Positions 1 through 5,575 of a DNA stretch of 5,726 bases are shown here, piece by piece. Position 1 is the stretch's first letter, and each line of letters starts with the position of its first letter. The position numbers and the translations under genes are program-made. The notes below the pieces were generated by a model. It ran no database searches and was not told where the DNA came from. It was given only the letters and a program-made list of their open reading frames with translations. Source of the stretch: Thermoplasmatota archaeon (GTDB taxonomy: Archaea; Thermoplasmatota; Thermoplasmata; Methanomassiliicoccales; Methanomassiliicoccaceae); contig JAKIXL010000096.1 of the NCBI GenBank assembly GCA_022709105.1, positions 1 to 5,726 of the forward strand, read 5' to 3'.

Positions 1-6
1 GTACTC

Positions 7-101
7 CTCGGCGATGGCCAATGAATACGTAGCCTTATGCTTATGGGAGCTTGGGTCGCTCCAACGCGGGTGCGGAATGAGAGCGTTGGAGGTTCGCCGA
101 G
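7..101. other. Nested inverted repeats, possible structured RNA
   Basis: An 8-bp perfect outer pairing, CTCGGCGA (7-14) with TCGCCGAG (94-101), encloses a 9-bp perfect inner hairpin, CTCCAACGC (59-67) with GCGTTGGAG (83-91), which has a 15-base loop. The right arms of the two stems are only two bases apart, so they could stack, with 15-58 forming a large side domain. I could not fit this to a tRNA, 5S rRNA, box C/D or H/ACA guide. Possible identities are an unannotated small RNA, a leader of a gene left of the window, or a DNA-level dyad. The strand is undetermined, because the pairing works on both. Confidence 0.3.
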
Positions 102-231
102 CCGTTAAGAGCGATCCGGTCCGCTCCTTCTCTCTGTCAAGCAGATAGGGCTTCGATGTTCGCCCGGCAGGTTTCCCGTCCAGAAGCGCTCATCCCCTGG
201 CAATGGGCTGTGCGACGATAGGCATCGTGTT

Positions 232-262
232 CAAAAAAAGAGGAAGAGGTTTGAAGAGGTTT
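232..262 (-). terminator. T-tract terminator after the Cys/His-rich gene
   Basis: On the minus strand, about 50 bases after the stop at 288, there is a pyrimidine-rich run ending in seven T residues (A7 on the plus strand, 233-239). Archaeal RNA polymerase commonly terminates at such T-tracts without a stable hairpin. The adjacent bases 243-262 are a perfect tandem pair of a 10-mer, GAAGAGGTTT, which on the minus strand adds two CTCTTC pyrimidine blocks before the T7. A weak 5-bp hairpin lies just beyond at 215-228. Confidence 0.5.
243..262. repeat. Perfect 2 x 10-bp tandem repeat
   Basis: GAAGAGGTTT at 243-252 is immediately repeated at 253-262. It lies in the 3' flank of the minus-strand gene ending at 288, next to its T-tract. 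It is probably slippage-generated and may add to the pyrimidine-rich terminator on the minus strand. Confidence 0.6.
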
Positions 263-287
263 GGTCCCTGGCGCTCAGATCTTCATC

Positions 288-1004
288 CTAGCACCATCCA
301 AATGCCACGAAGCCATAGCCCCCCCAGGTATACTGGCCTCCGTAGCAGCTGATGTGGACCACTATCTGACCGCAGCCGTGCTTCACCACATGGTGGAAGC
401 CGTGTCCGCAGCCATGGCGGTGATGGTGGTGGCCGTGGCATCCGTTGTGGCCTCCGCTAGGCCCGGTGGGGCACTGATCGTCCTGGGTGCCCTGATCGTC
501 ATCGCCGCAATCGTTGTCGCCAGCAGCTTCATCGTCCTCGCCGCAGTCGTTGTCGCCGGCCTCTCCGGTTTCGTTGTCGCCGCAGCCATCGTCGACACCG
601 GTTTCATCATCGCCGCCACAGCCGTCGTCGCCGGCCTGGGCGTCATCGTTGTCGCCGCAATCGTCGCCGACGCCATTGTCGCTGCTGCCGCAGCCATCGT
701 CCTGGGCACCCTCGTTCGGGACCGCGTCCCCCGCCCCCTCGTCCCCGCAGCCGGATCCGCTCTGGGTTCCGGAGCCGTCATGGCCGCTGGAGCTGCCGGA
801 GCTCTCGGAGCTTCCGGCGGCCGGGGTCACCGGAGCGACGAACGAAGGCTCAGTCGGGCTGATGCCTCCGTTCCCGTCGTTCTGCCCGGGGCCGTCGACC
901 CCCTCTAGCGGCCCCGCTCCCGGGTTGTTCATCACGAACACGGCGGCCGAGCCGACCATCATCATGATGGCGATCATGGCGCTTATGAGCATTTTTTCCT
1001 TCAT
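288..1004 (-). CDS. Exported Cys/Asp/His-rich repeat protein, putative metal binder
   Basis: A 238-residue protein that I do not recognise as a named family. Residues 5-25 are a Met/Ile/Ala-rich hydrophobic segment after two lysines, so a signal peptide or N-terminal anchor; no lipobox is seen. Residues 30-85 are a Gly/Ser/Pro linker. Residues 101-177 are a repeat of about 12 residues, each unit carrying one CG pair in an acidic setting (26 Asp and 5 Glu in 77 residues). Residues 186-217 hold 12 His, including four in a row at 192-195, interleaved with Cys189, Cys199 and Cys211. The last 20 residues are Gly/aromatic and end in Cys238. There are 13 cysteines in all. This composition suggests extracytoplasmic metal binding or sequestration; that is inference. 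The ATG at 1004 follows a leader with a loose G-rich site (GGGGG, 9 bases upstream). Its own TATA box, dyad and T-tract terminator support this strand over the hydrophobic low-complexity frames on the opposite strand. Confidence 0.75.
   Translation of the reverse strand: MKEKMLISAMIAIMMMVGSAAVFVMNNPGAGPLEGVDGPGQNDGNGGISPTEPSFVAPVTPAAGSSESSGSSSGHDGSGTQSGSGCGDEGAGDAVPNEGAQDDGCGSSDNGVGDDCGDNDDAQAGDDGCGGDDETGVDDGCGDNETGEAGDNDCGEDDEAAGDNDCGDDDQGTQDDQCPTGPSGGHNGCHGHHHHRHGCGHGFHHVVKHGCGQIVVHISCYGGQYTWGGYGFVAFGWC
471..707 (-). repeat. Coding repeat array, about 36-bp period
   Basis: The array encodes the Cys/Asp units of the 288-1004 protein. Cysteines fall at residues 105, 116, 129, 141, 154, 166 and 178, giving spacings of 11, 13, 12, 13, 12 and 12. 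At DNA level, GCCGCAATCGTTGTCGCC at 504-521 recurs with one change at 540-557, exactly 36 bases away, and degraded copies continue to about 700. The array probably grew by tandem duplication and may vary in copy number between strains. Confidence 0.75.
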
Positions 1005-1044
1005 CGTTCTTTTCCCCCGTTATTTCGATTTCTGATACTGAGAC

Positions 1045-1063
1045 TTGATAATGAGAATATCAA
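1045..1063. promoter_or_regulatory. Operator-like 19-bp dyad at the predicted transcript start
   Basis: TTGATAATGAGAATATCAA is a perfect 6-7-6 inverted repeat (TTGATA/TATCAA). It lies between the TATA box at 1069-1078 and the predicted start of transcription, where a bound repressor would block initiation. From 1047 its first 12 bases match the bacterial Fur-box consensus GATAATGATAAT at 11 of 12 positions, but the right half departs from that consensus. A near copy of its core, TGATACTGAGA (1033-1043) against TGATAATGAGA (1046-1056), sits 13 bases away. A metal-responsive repressor (Fur or DtxR type) is a reasonable guess given the product. Confidence 0.45.
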
Positions 1064-1068
1064 AACAA

Positions 1069-1078
1069 CTTTATAAAT
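1069..1078 (-). promoter_or_regulatory. TATA box for the Cys/His-rich gene
   Basis: On the minus strand the sequence reads ATTTATAAAG within an AT-rich stretch, a good match to the archaeal TATA element. It predicts a transcript start near 1046-1050, which leaves a leader of roughly 45 bases before the ATG at 1004, so this gene, unlike others in the window, would have a 5' UTR. Confidence 0.6.
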
Positions 1079-1093
1079 ATTTCTATTTATAAT

Positions 1094-1110
1094 TATTATC
1101 TCAAATAATA
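1094..1110. promoter_or_regulatory. AT-rich 17-bp inverted repeat upstream of the TATA box
   Basis: TATTATCTCAAATAATA is a perfect 6-5-6 inverted repeat upstream of the minus-strand TATA box. On the minus strand it contains TTGAGATAAT, related to the TGATAATGAGA core of the dyad at 1045-1063. It may be a second regulator site, but low complexity makes chance plausible. Confidence 0.25.
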
Positions 1111-1344
1111 TTAGTTGTCATCAGTGAAAATATTTGCATCTGGCTCCGTTCCGTTTGCGGCTCTTGCCCCATGGCGCAACCTCTCAATTAATATCGAAAA
1201 AGATACTGCAAACCAGTATTATCGGACGAGATTATCAGATGATGGACCATCGTGCGGCGGGCGCAGATCGGCGCCTCCGGACCGCCCTAGGGCTCCGCCC
1301 GAGGCGAGGGGAGGGGGCCCGCGGCCCGTTGTTCCCTACATAGG
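1111..1344. other. Divergent intergenic region, AT-rich then very GC-rich
   Basis: I see no credible gene here; two short plus-strand frames (1115-1369 and 1134-1343) lack a normal start or coding character. It contains a 6-5-6 inverted repeat, ATACTG-CAAAC-CAGTAT (1203-1219), two ATTATC copies 13 bases apart (1218-1223 and 1231-1236), and an abrupt switch at about 1250 to an 80-base, almost pure G+C block that includes the 10-bp palindrome GCCCTAGGGC (1284-1293). No function can be assigned to the GC block. Confidence 0.4.
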
Positions 1345-1352
1345 TATAAATA
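1345..1352 (+). promoter_or_regulatory. TATA box for the 77-residue gene
   Basis: TATAAATA with further AT sequence to 1356 follows directly after a GC-rich block. A start about 25 bases downstream falls at roughly 1371-1377, essentially at the ATG at 1378, so the transcript is probably leaderless; no Shine-Dalgarno site is visible before the ATG. Confidence 0.65.
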
Positions 1353-1377
1353 TATTAGGCTCAGAATAAAGAACTCA

Positions 1378-1611
1378 ATGCAAACCCAATCACTGCTCGT
1401 CCGCATCACCTCTCCCCGGGAGGACAAGGATGCAAGTGGGATGTACCATGAGTTCATTACATACGGTCATTGCGACTTCGAGCTCGAGAACGTCCCCGTG
1501 GGGTTCCTGAGGGATGCCAAGGAGGACGGGGAGAACTACGTGCTCACGGTCGAGATCACCAATCCCTTGGCCATAGGGTACATACGCTCATTGAGGCCCG
1601 CGACATCGTGA
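1378..1611 (+). CDS. Small protein of unknown function (77 aa)
   Basis: I do not recognise this protein. It has no membrane segment or signal peptide and is mildly acidic, with alternating hydrophobic stretches at residues 5-10, 54-60 and 64-70 that suggest a small beta-rich fold. It has one Cys (residue 32) next to His31, which is not enough to propose metal binding. The ATG at 1378 is supported by a TATA box about 30 bases upstream, and codon use (AAG, GAG, GAC, GTC, CTC) resembles the clear genes nearby. It is followed by a terminator-like hairpin plus T5 and by a separate promoter for the next gene, so it is probably monocistronic. It is likely a cytoplasmic protein of narrow distribution. 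Confidence 0.65.
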   Translation: MQTQSLLVRITSPREDKDASGMYHEFITYGHCDFELENVPVGFLRDAKEDGENYVLTVEITNPLAIGYIRSLRPATS

Positions 1612-1641
1612 GCCTTCGTGAGGCCGGCATAGGGCGGCCCT

Positions 1642-1692
1642 GTCCGATGAACGCCTCGGCCCGCCGGCCCTCGGACCCAGCGGAAGGTTTTT
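1642..1692 (+). terminator. Hairpin plus T5, probable terminator
   Basis: GTCCGA (1642-1647) pairs with TCGGAC (1671-1676), enclosing a GGCC/GGCC stem (1658-1661/1666-1669). TTTTT follows at 1688-1692. It lies 30 bases after the stop of the 77-residue gene and just before the promoter of the next gene. The T-tract also sits in the loop of a small GCGGA/TCCGC stem (1680-1684/1694-1698). Confidence 0.45.
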
Positions 1693-1717
1693 CTCCGCCG
1701 GACCCCGGGGAAAAACC

Positions 1718-1727
1718 AATATATATG
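1718..1727 (+). promoter_or_regulatory. TATA box for the DUF1616-type gene
   Basis: AATATATATG lies in an otherwise GC-rich stretch. A transcript start about 25 bases on falls near 1745-1750, right at the TTG used as start codon, so this supports a leaderless message and the TTG start. Confidence 0.6.
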
Positions 1728-1749
1728 CTGGAGAGGCTCGCTCCCTCGC

Positions 1750-2745
1750 TTGCCTGAGAACAAGAAGAGCGGCATCGTCAGGGCGTGGGACCTCAGCGCC
1801 ATAATCGTATTATCGGTACTGTTAGCTCTTTTCATCTTCCTCGTTCCGGACAACCCGGTCCGGATCGTCATCGGCCTGCCGTTCATCCTGTTCTTCCCTG
1901 GGTATGCGCTCATCGCCACCTTGTTCCCTGAGAGGGCGTCGCTGGACCTGATCGAGCGCATAGCGCTCTCGTTCGGGGTCAGCATCGCCATTGTGCCGCT
2001 GATCGGCTTCGGGCTGAACTATACGCCGCTGGGGATCCGCCTGGTGCCCATACTCGCGTCGATCATAGTGTTCAACGTGGTGTTCTGCGCTCTGGCGCTG
2101 TGGAGGCGATCGAGGACCGCGGAGCCCTACGAGCCGTTCGACCCCCGCGCGCTGTTCGGGTCCATCAAGCGGAACTTCGACGCCGAGGGGAAGGTGGACA
2201 AGTTCCTCACCGTCGTTCTCGTTCTCTCGATCCTGTCCTCGGTGATCGCCCTAGTGTACGTGGTCTCCTTTCCTAGGGAGGGCGAGAGCTTCACCGAGTT
2301 CTACGTCCTTGGCCCTGACGGCACTGCCAGCGGCTATCCTCACAACCTTACAGTTAATCAGTCGGCGCCGGTCTTCATCGGCATCGCGAACCACGAGCAC
2401 CGCACGGTGAACTACACCGTGGAGGTGTGGCTTTCCAACATAACCTTCGCGGACAACACCACCCTGGTGAACCGCCTGTACTTCGTGGAATCCTTCTCCC
2501 AGACCTTGGACCACATACCGGCCAACATCGAGGGCAACTGGACCGCGCAGTGGGAGAGGGCATACAACGTCTCTGTGCCCATCACCGGCCAGTACAAGAT
2601 CTGGTTCGTCCTGCTGAAGGACGGCGCGCCCTACTCCGGACCGCCCATGGTGGACCTCGCGGGCACCGCCACGGCCGCCAGGTTCGTGGACGCTATCGAG
2701 TCGGACGACAGCTACACGTTGAACCTGAACCTGAACGTGGCCTGA
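1750..2745 (+). CDS. DUF1616-type membrane protein with glycosylated-looking outer domain
   Basis: A 331-residue protein resembling the DUF1616 family of archaeal membrane proteins, whose biochemical role is unknown. Five hydrophobic segments are visible at about residues 15-33, 37-59, 70-88, 96-117 and 152-172. The second holds the family-like block PFILFFPGYALIATLFPE. Residues 173-331 form a soluble, beta-rich domain, probably outside the cell, with seven N-glycosylation sequons at Asn199, 203, 221, 230, 236, 263 and 273. The start is TTG at 1750, chosen because the TATA box at 1718-1727 places the transcript start almost on it; the nearby ATG at 1725 is out of frame. It ends 28 bases from the convergent glycosyltransferase gene. 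The glycan genes nearby suggest a cell-envelope role, but that is inference. Confidence 0.85.
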   Translation: MPENKKSGIVRAWDLSAIIVLSVLLALFIFLVPDNPVRIVIGLPFILFFPGYALIATLFPERASLDLIERIALSFGVSIAIVPLIGFGLNYTPLGIRLVPILASIIVFNVVFCALALWRRSRTAEPYEPFDPRALFGSIKRNFDAEGKVDKFLTVVLVLSILSSVIALVYVVSFPREGESFTEFYVLGPDGTASGYPHNLTVNQSAPVFIGIANHEHRTVNYTVEVWLSNITFADNTTLVNRLYFVESFSQTLDHIPANIEGNWTAQWERAYNVSVPITGQYKIWFVLLKDGAPYSGPPMVDLAGTATAARFVDAIESDDSYTLNLNLNVA

Positions 2746-2773
2746 TCGTTCCGACGGGCTCTGAGCTTTGAGA

Positions 2774-3769
2774 TCACCGGCCCATGGACTTCATCATCAA
2801 GGTGAGCGAGTTCAGCGTAAGTCCGGAGATCACGAAGAACGACCCTATCAGGAACAGCGCCACGCCCACCAGGGCCTGCCCCAGGAAGGACCCGAAGAGG
2901 TAGATCTCAGAGACGGTCAGGAAGGCTATGATGATGCCGGTAAGGCCGGCGATGGCCCCCGGCACGCCGAACAGCAGCAGAGGCCGCTTGTAGCCGATCA
3001 TCGAGACCACGTTGCCCAGGAGCTTCATCCCCATGGAGGTGGCGCCGGCCTTGTGGCCGTTGGGCACGTCATAGCGTACGGAGATGGGCACCTCCATTAT
3101 CTCCAGGCCGGCCTCCACGAAGTGGGTGATCATGTCCGACTCGATGTTGTAGCCTTCGGACGAGAAGGTCAGGTTCTCCAGCCCCTTTCGGCTCAGCGCC
3201 CGCATGCCGGACTGGGAGTCGGTGATGTCGACCTTGGTGGAAAGGTTGGAAAGCGAGTTTATGACCTTCTGCCCGAAGATGCGGTACCGGGGGATCCCGG
3301 TCTGCTCGCCCAGGAACCTCGAGCCGATCACCAGGTCGGCCTTGCCTTCGATGACCGGCCCGATCAGGCCCTCGATGTCATCAACGCGGTGCTGGCCGTC
3401 GCCGTCCAGCATGACCGCGACCTGGCAGCCCATGCGCTCCGCCTCCCTGAGGCCGGTGAGCAGCGCCTTCGCCTTGCCGCCGTTCTTGGGCATCCTCACC
3501 ACCGTGGCCCCGGCCAGGGCGGCCAGCTTGCCGGTGCGGTCGTGGGACGCGTCGTCGACCACTATGACCTTGTCAACGTAAGCAAGGGCGCCCAGGACGA
3601 CGCTGGCGATGGTTATCTCCTCGTTGAAGGCGGGGACCACTGCGATCGTCCGAGGGGCGGAGGCCGCGGTCGGCATGGCCATTCCCTGCGCGATGATGTT
3701 CCCGTCATGTTTCATGCGCAGCCCGTCCAAGCCCATTTCCCCCTCTGTGTCGACCGCCATCTGGCCCAT
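2774..3769 (-). CDS. Family 2 glycosyltransferase, dolichyl-phosphate sugar synthase-like
   Basis: A 331-residue GT2 (GT-A fold) enzyme of the DPM/DPG-synthase-like group, which moves a sugar from a nucleotide donor to a polyprenyl phosphate or lipid-linked acceptor at the inner face of the membrane. Visible motifs are VVPAFNEE (44-51), VVDDASHD (70-77), the metal-binding DGDGQH (122-127), GSRF (149-152) and TDSQSGMRALS (183-193). Two membrane segments follow at about 262-284 and 294-316, as in many archaeal homologues. Donor and acceptor cannot be told from sequence. The frame extends upstream to 3976, inside the epimerase gene; I chose ATG 3769 because a TATA box at 3797-3805 predicts a start just before it. 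This leaves about 40 unusual Met-rich residues before the catalytic domain, so a later ATG (for example residue 19, 30 or 32) remains possible. It is convergent with the DUF1616 gene. Confidence 0.9.
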   Translation of the reverse strand: MGQMAVDTEGEMGLDGLRMKHDGNIIAQGMAMPTAASAPRTIAVVPAFNEEITIASVVLGALAYVDKVIVVDDASHDRTGKLAALAGATVVRMPKNGGKAKALLTGLREAERMGCQVAVMLDGDGQHRVDDIEGLIGPVIEGKADLVIGSRFLGEQTGIPRYRIFGQKVINSLSNLSTKVDITDSQSGMRALSRKGLENLTFSSEGYNIESDMITHFVEAGLEIMEVPISVRYDVPNGHKAGATSMGMKLLGNVVSMIGYKRPLLLFGVPGAIAGLTGIIIAFLTVSEIYLFGSFLGQALVGVALFLIGSFFVISGLTLNSLTLMMKSMGR

Positions 3770-3796
3770 CCTGCTGAAGAATAGATGGAAAGCGAT

Positions 3797-3805
3797 ATAT
3801 TTAAA
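3797..3805 (-). promoter_or_regulatory. TATA box for the glycosyltransferase gene
   Basis: On the minus strand TTTAAATATA lies in the 85-base gap after the epimerase stop. A start about 25 bases downstream falls near 3772-3776, a few bases before the ATG at 3769. The glycosyltransferase therefore seems to have its own leaderless promoter rather than depending on read-through from the epimerase gene. Confidence 0.6.
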
Positions 3806-3854
3806 GTGGGACCTATGATTATATTCAGACGGCGTCGGACCGACCGGGGCCGCC

Positions 3855-4955
3855 TCATCCCTTGAAGCGATCCTCGCCCTTCTCCGCGTGGTCCAGGATT
3901 CGCGCCGCGGCCCTCCCGTCCCCGAAGGGGTTCTTCCATCCTCCTTGGCGGTTGAGCATGGACCACGAGGCCGCAAGGATGCGTTCCGGGTCCGTGCCGG
4001 CCAGGACGTTCGCGCCTACCGACACCGTCTCCGGCCGCTCGGTGTTCTCCCTCATGGTGACGCACGGCACTCCCAGTATGCAGGCCTCCTCCTGCACCCC
4101 TCCCGAGTCCGTGAGGACCAGCCTGGCCGAGGCCTCCATGGTGAGGAAGTCCATGAACCCGAACGGGTTGACCACGGACGCGGCCTCCGGCCTCAGGCCG
4201 AACTCCTTGAGCCTGGCCTGGGTGCGCGGATGCGCCGGAAAGATCACCGGCAGGCCGGTCTCCCGGCCGACCGAGTCCAGCGCCTTCAGGATGCCATTGA
4301 GCTTCTGGGGCGAGTCGACGTTCTCCTGCCGGTGCGCGGTGGCGAGAACGAACCCGCGGGCCTTGAGGCCGAGGTTCTCGAGAACGTGGGAGCGGGCGGC
4401 CGCCAGCTTGCGGTTCTCCTGCACCGCGTCCACGATGGTGTTGCCGGTGACGAAGACCCCGCGGTCGATGCCTTCGCGGGCCAAGTTCTTCCTCGCCTCC
4501 TCTGTCGGCGCGTAAAGCTGGTCGGAGATGTGGTCGGCGACCACCCGGTTCACCTCCTCGGGCATGGTGCGGTCGTTGGAACGCAGGCCGGCCTCCACGT
4601 GGCCCACGCGGATGCCCATCTTGGCGGCCGCCAGCGCGGCGGCCATCACCGTGTTGGTGTCGCCCTGCACCATCACGATGTCCGGGCGGTCCCTCGACAG
4701 CACGGCCTCCGTGCCGCTGAGGACCTTCGCCGTCTGCGCGCCGTGAGTGCCGGATCCGACATCGAGATGGTGGTGCGCCTCAGGGAGCGCCAGCTCCTCG
4801 AAGAACACCCGGTCCATCTCATGCGAGTAATGCTGTCCCGTATGCAGTATATAGTATGGCGTTCCCCGCTTCGCGCATTCCCGGACCAGCGGGGACATCT
4901 TGATTATCTCCGGCCTGGTGCCGAGGACGATGGCTACCCTCATCGGAGCGGCCAT
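3855..4955 (-). CDS. wecB: UDP-N-acetylglucosamine 2-epimerase (non-hydrolysing)
   Basis: A cytoplasmic enzyme interconverting UDP-GlcNAc and UDP-ManNAc, the source of ManNAc-type sugars for surface glycans. At 366 residues it is full length for the family (about 360-380). Signature blocks appear in order: GTRPEIIK (12-19), HTGQHYS (38-44), QGDT (97-100), HVEAGLRS (119-126), MPEEVNR (131-137), TGNTIVD (170-176), AHRQEN (207-212), HPR (242-244), DSGGVQEE (283-290) and TERPE (305-309). Asp99, Glu121, the PEE glutamates and His208 correspond to residues known to matter in E. coli WecB. ATG 4955 is 15 bases after the stop of the AHSA1-domain gene, suggesting co-transcription. ATG 4943 (residue 5) would give the more typical family N-terminus and cannot be excluded. 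No Shine-Dalgarno site precedes either. The usual partner, a UDP-ManNAc dehydrogenase, is not in the window. Confidence 0.95.
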   Translation of the reverse strand: MAAPMRVAIVLGTRPEIIKMSPLVRECAKRGTPYYILHTGQHYSHEMDRVFFEELALPEAHHHLDVGSGTHGAQTAKVLSGTEAVLSRDRPDIVMVQGDTNTVMAAALAAAKMGIRVGHVEAGLRSNDRTMPEEVNRVVADHISDQLYAPTEEARKNLAREGIDRGVFVTGNTIVDAVQENRKLAAARSHVLENLGLKARGFVLATAHRQENVDSPQKLNGILKALDSVGRETGLPVIFPAHPRTQARLKEFGLRPEAASVVNPFGFMDFLTMEASARLVLTDSGGVQEEACILGVPCVTMRENTERPETVSVGANVLAGTDPERILAASWSMLNRQGGWKNPFGDGRAAARILDHAEKGEDRFKG

Positions 4956-4970
4956 GAACCAGCGGGGATA

Positions 4971-5513
4971 TCAATCTTCTTCGCGCCGTTCGCCCAATCC
5001 AGCCTTGGACCGGCAGCCGTCGCCCATATCCACAACCTGGGCCAACCTGTCCAGCGACCGTTCCCGCATCCTTCTCACTCTGTCGAGGTCCGCTCCGCCC
5101 GGCACGCCCGCCTGCCTGATGGTGATCCTGGTCCCGCCGCCTTCCTCCTCGAAGGATATCACGACCTCGGACTCCAGCGGCCAGTCGCCGCCGAGCCCGT
5201 AGTACGAGGCGGGCACGATGTTGCCCTCCGGATCGGCGAACGAATCGATGGCCACGATGCGTTCCGGCGGAGTGAACTCGCGGTACACTCCGGCCGACCA
5301 ATAGTCTATCCCCTCCGGCGATTCCATGCAATAGAGGTAGCGGCCCCCCGTCCTGAGCTCCGCCTCGATCACCGGCGCGGTGAACCCCTCCGGCCCGTAC
5401 CACTTCTTGACCAACCGGGGCTCGGTGAACGCCGTGAACACCCGCTCCCTAGGCGCATCGAAGACCCTGGTGATCACCATGTCCTGCTTCCCGACCTGCT
5501 CCGAGACCGTCAT
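4971..5513 (-). CDS. AHSA1/SRPBCC-domain protein
   Basis: A 180-residue soluble protein of the SRPBCC (START-like) superfamily, AHSA1 branch, a helix-grip fold with a hydrophobic ligand cavity; most prokaryotic members have no known substrate. The family N-terminal pattern is clear: TRVFDAPRERVFTAFTEPR at residues 15-33, then KKWYGPEGF (36-44), a GGRYLY turn (56-61), FTPPERI (80-86) and a closing helix from about residue 142. The last 20 residues (GDGCRSKAGLGERREED) form a charged tail beyond the usual domain end. ATG 5513 is chosen; an in-frame TTG at 5519 would add two residues. It ends 15 bases before the epimerase gene, so the two are probably one transcript although no functional link is known. 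A weak TATA-like CTAATACC about 25 bases upstream could drive a leaderless message. Confidence 0.85.
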   Translation of the reverse strand: MTVSEQVGKQDMVITRVFDAPRERVFTAFTEPRLVKKWYGPEGFTAPVIEAELRTGGRYLYCMESPEGIDYWSAGVYREFTPPERIVAIDSFADPEGNIVPASYYGLGGDWPLESEVVISFEEEGGGTRITIRQAGVPGGADLDRVRRMRERSLDRLAQVVDMGDGCRSKAGLGERREED

Positions 5514-5575
5514 GGTCAACAGCTTCGAGCCGGCGGTATTAGTCCGTTTCCCCTCCGATGGCGTGGTCCTCGCGC

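Larger units (their letters stand above)
1..287. other. Non-coding left-edge region with inverted repeats
   Basis: I see no convincing gene here. One minus-strand frame is open from 189 to the left edge and one plus-strand frame is open from 2 to 148, but neither has a good start or the codon bias of the neighbouring genes. What is visible is the nested pair of inverted repeats at 7-101, a smaller stem at 109-113/122-126 (GAGCG/CGCTC with an 8-base loop), a 5-bp stem with a 4-base loop at 215-228 (ACGAT/ATCGT), and an A-tract with a short tandem repeat at 233-262 that probably belongs to the end of the gene on the right. Confidence 0.5.

Noticed and set aside
1..189. Minus-strand open frame running off the left edge
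   Set aside because: It has no ATG or GTG start; only a TTG at 19-21 is near the edge, and the codons are unlike those of neighbouring genes. The nested stems explain the region better, but sequence to the left is needed.
261..1035. Two long plus-strand reading frames (261-908 and 514-1035) opposite the Cys/His-rich gene
   Set aside because: They are Val/Ala/Ile-rich or Ser/Pro-rich low-complexity readings of the same 36-bp repeats. The minus frame has the signal segment, patterned Cys/His content, TATA box and terminator.
1235..1285. Box C/D-like small RNA (GATGATGGA resembling a C box)
   Set aside because: No matching D box (CTGA) pair or terminal stem is found at a suitable distance.
1296..1330. 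Possible G-quadruplex in the GC block
   Set aside because: Only two G-runs of three or more occur close together on that strand, too few for a standard quadruplex.
1115..1369. Short plus-strand frames in the divergent intergenic region
   Set aside because: One starts with TTG and the other covers the GC block. They overlap the promoter of the 1378 gene and show no coding character.
1536..1991. Minus-strand 151-codon frame across the 77-residue gene and the DUF1616 start
   Set aside because: It overlaps two better-supported genes and the promoter between them, has no promoter of its own that I can see and shows no recognisable domain.
2768..3784. A 338-codon plus-strand open frame opposite the glycosyltransferase
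   Set aside because: It is antisense to an unambiguous GT2 gene, has a biased composition and no domain I can recognise.
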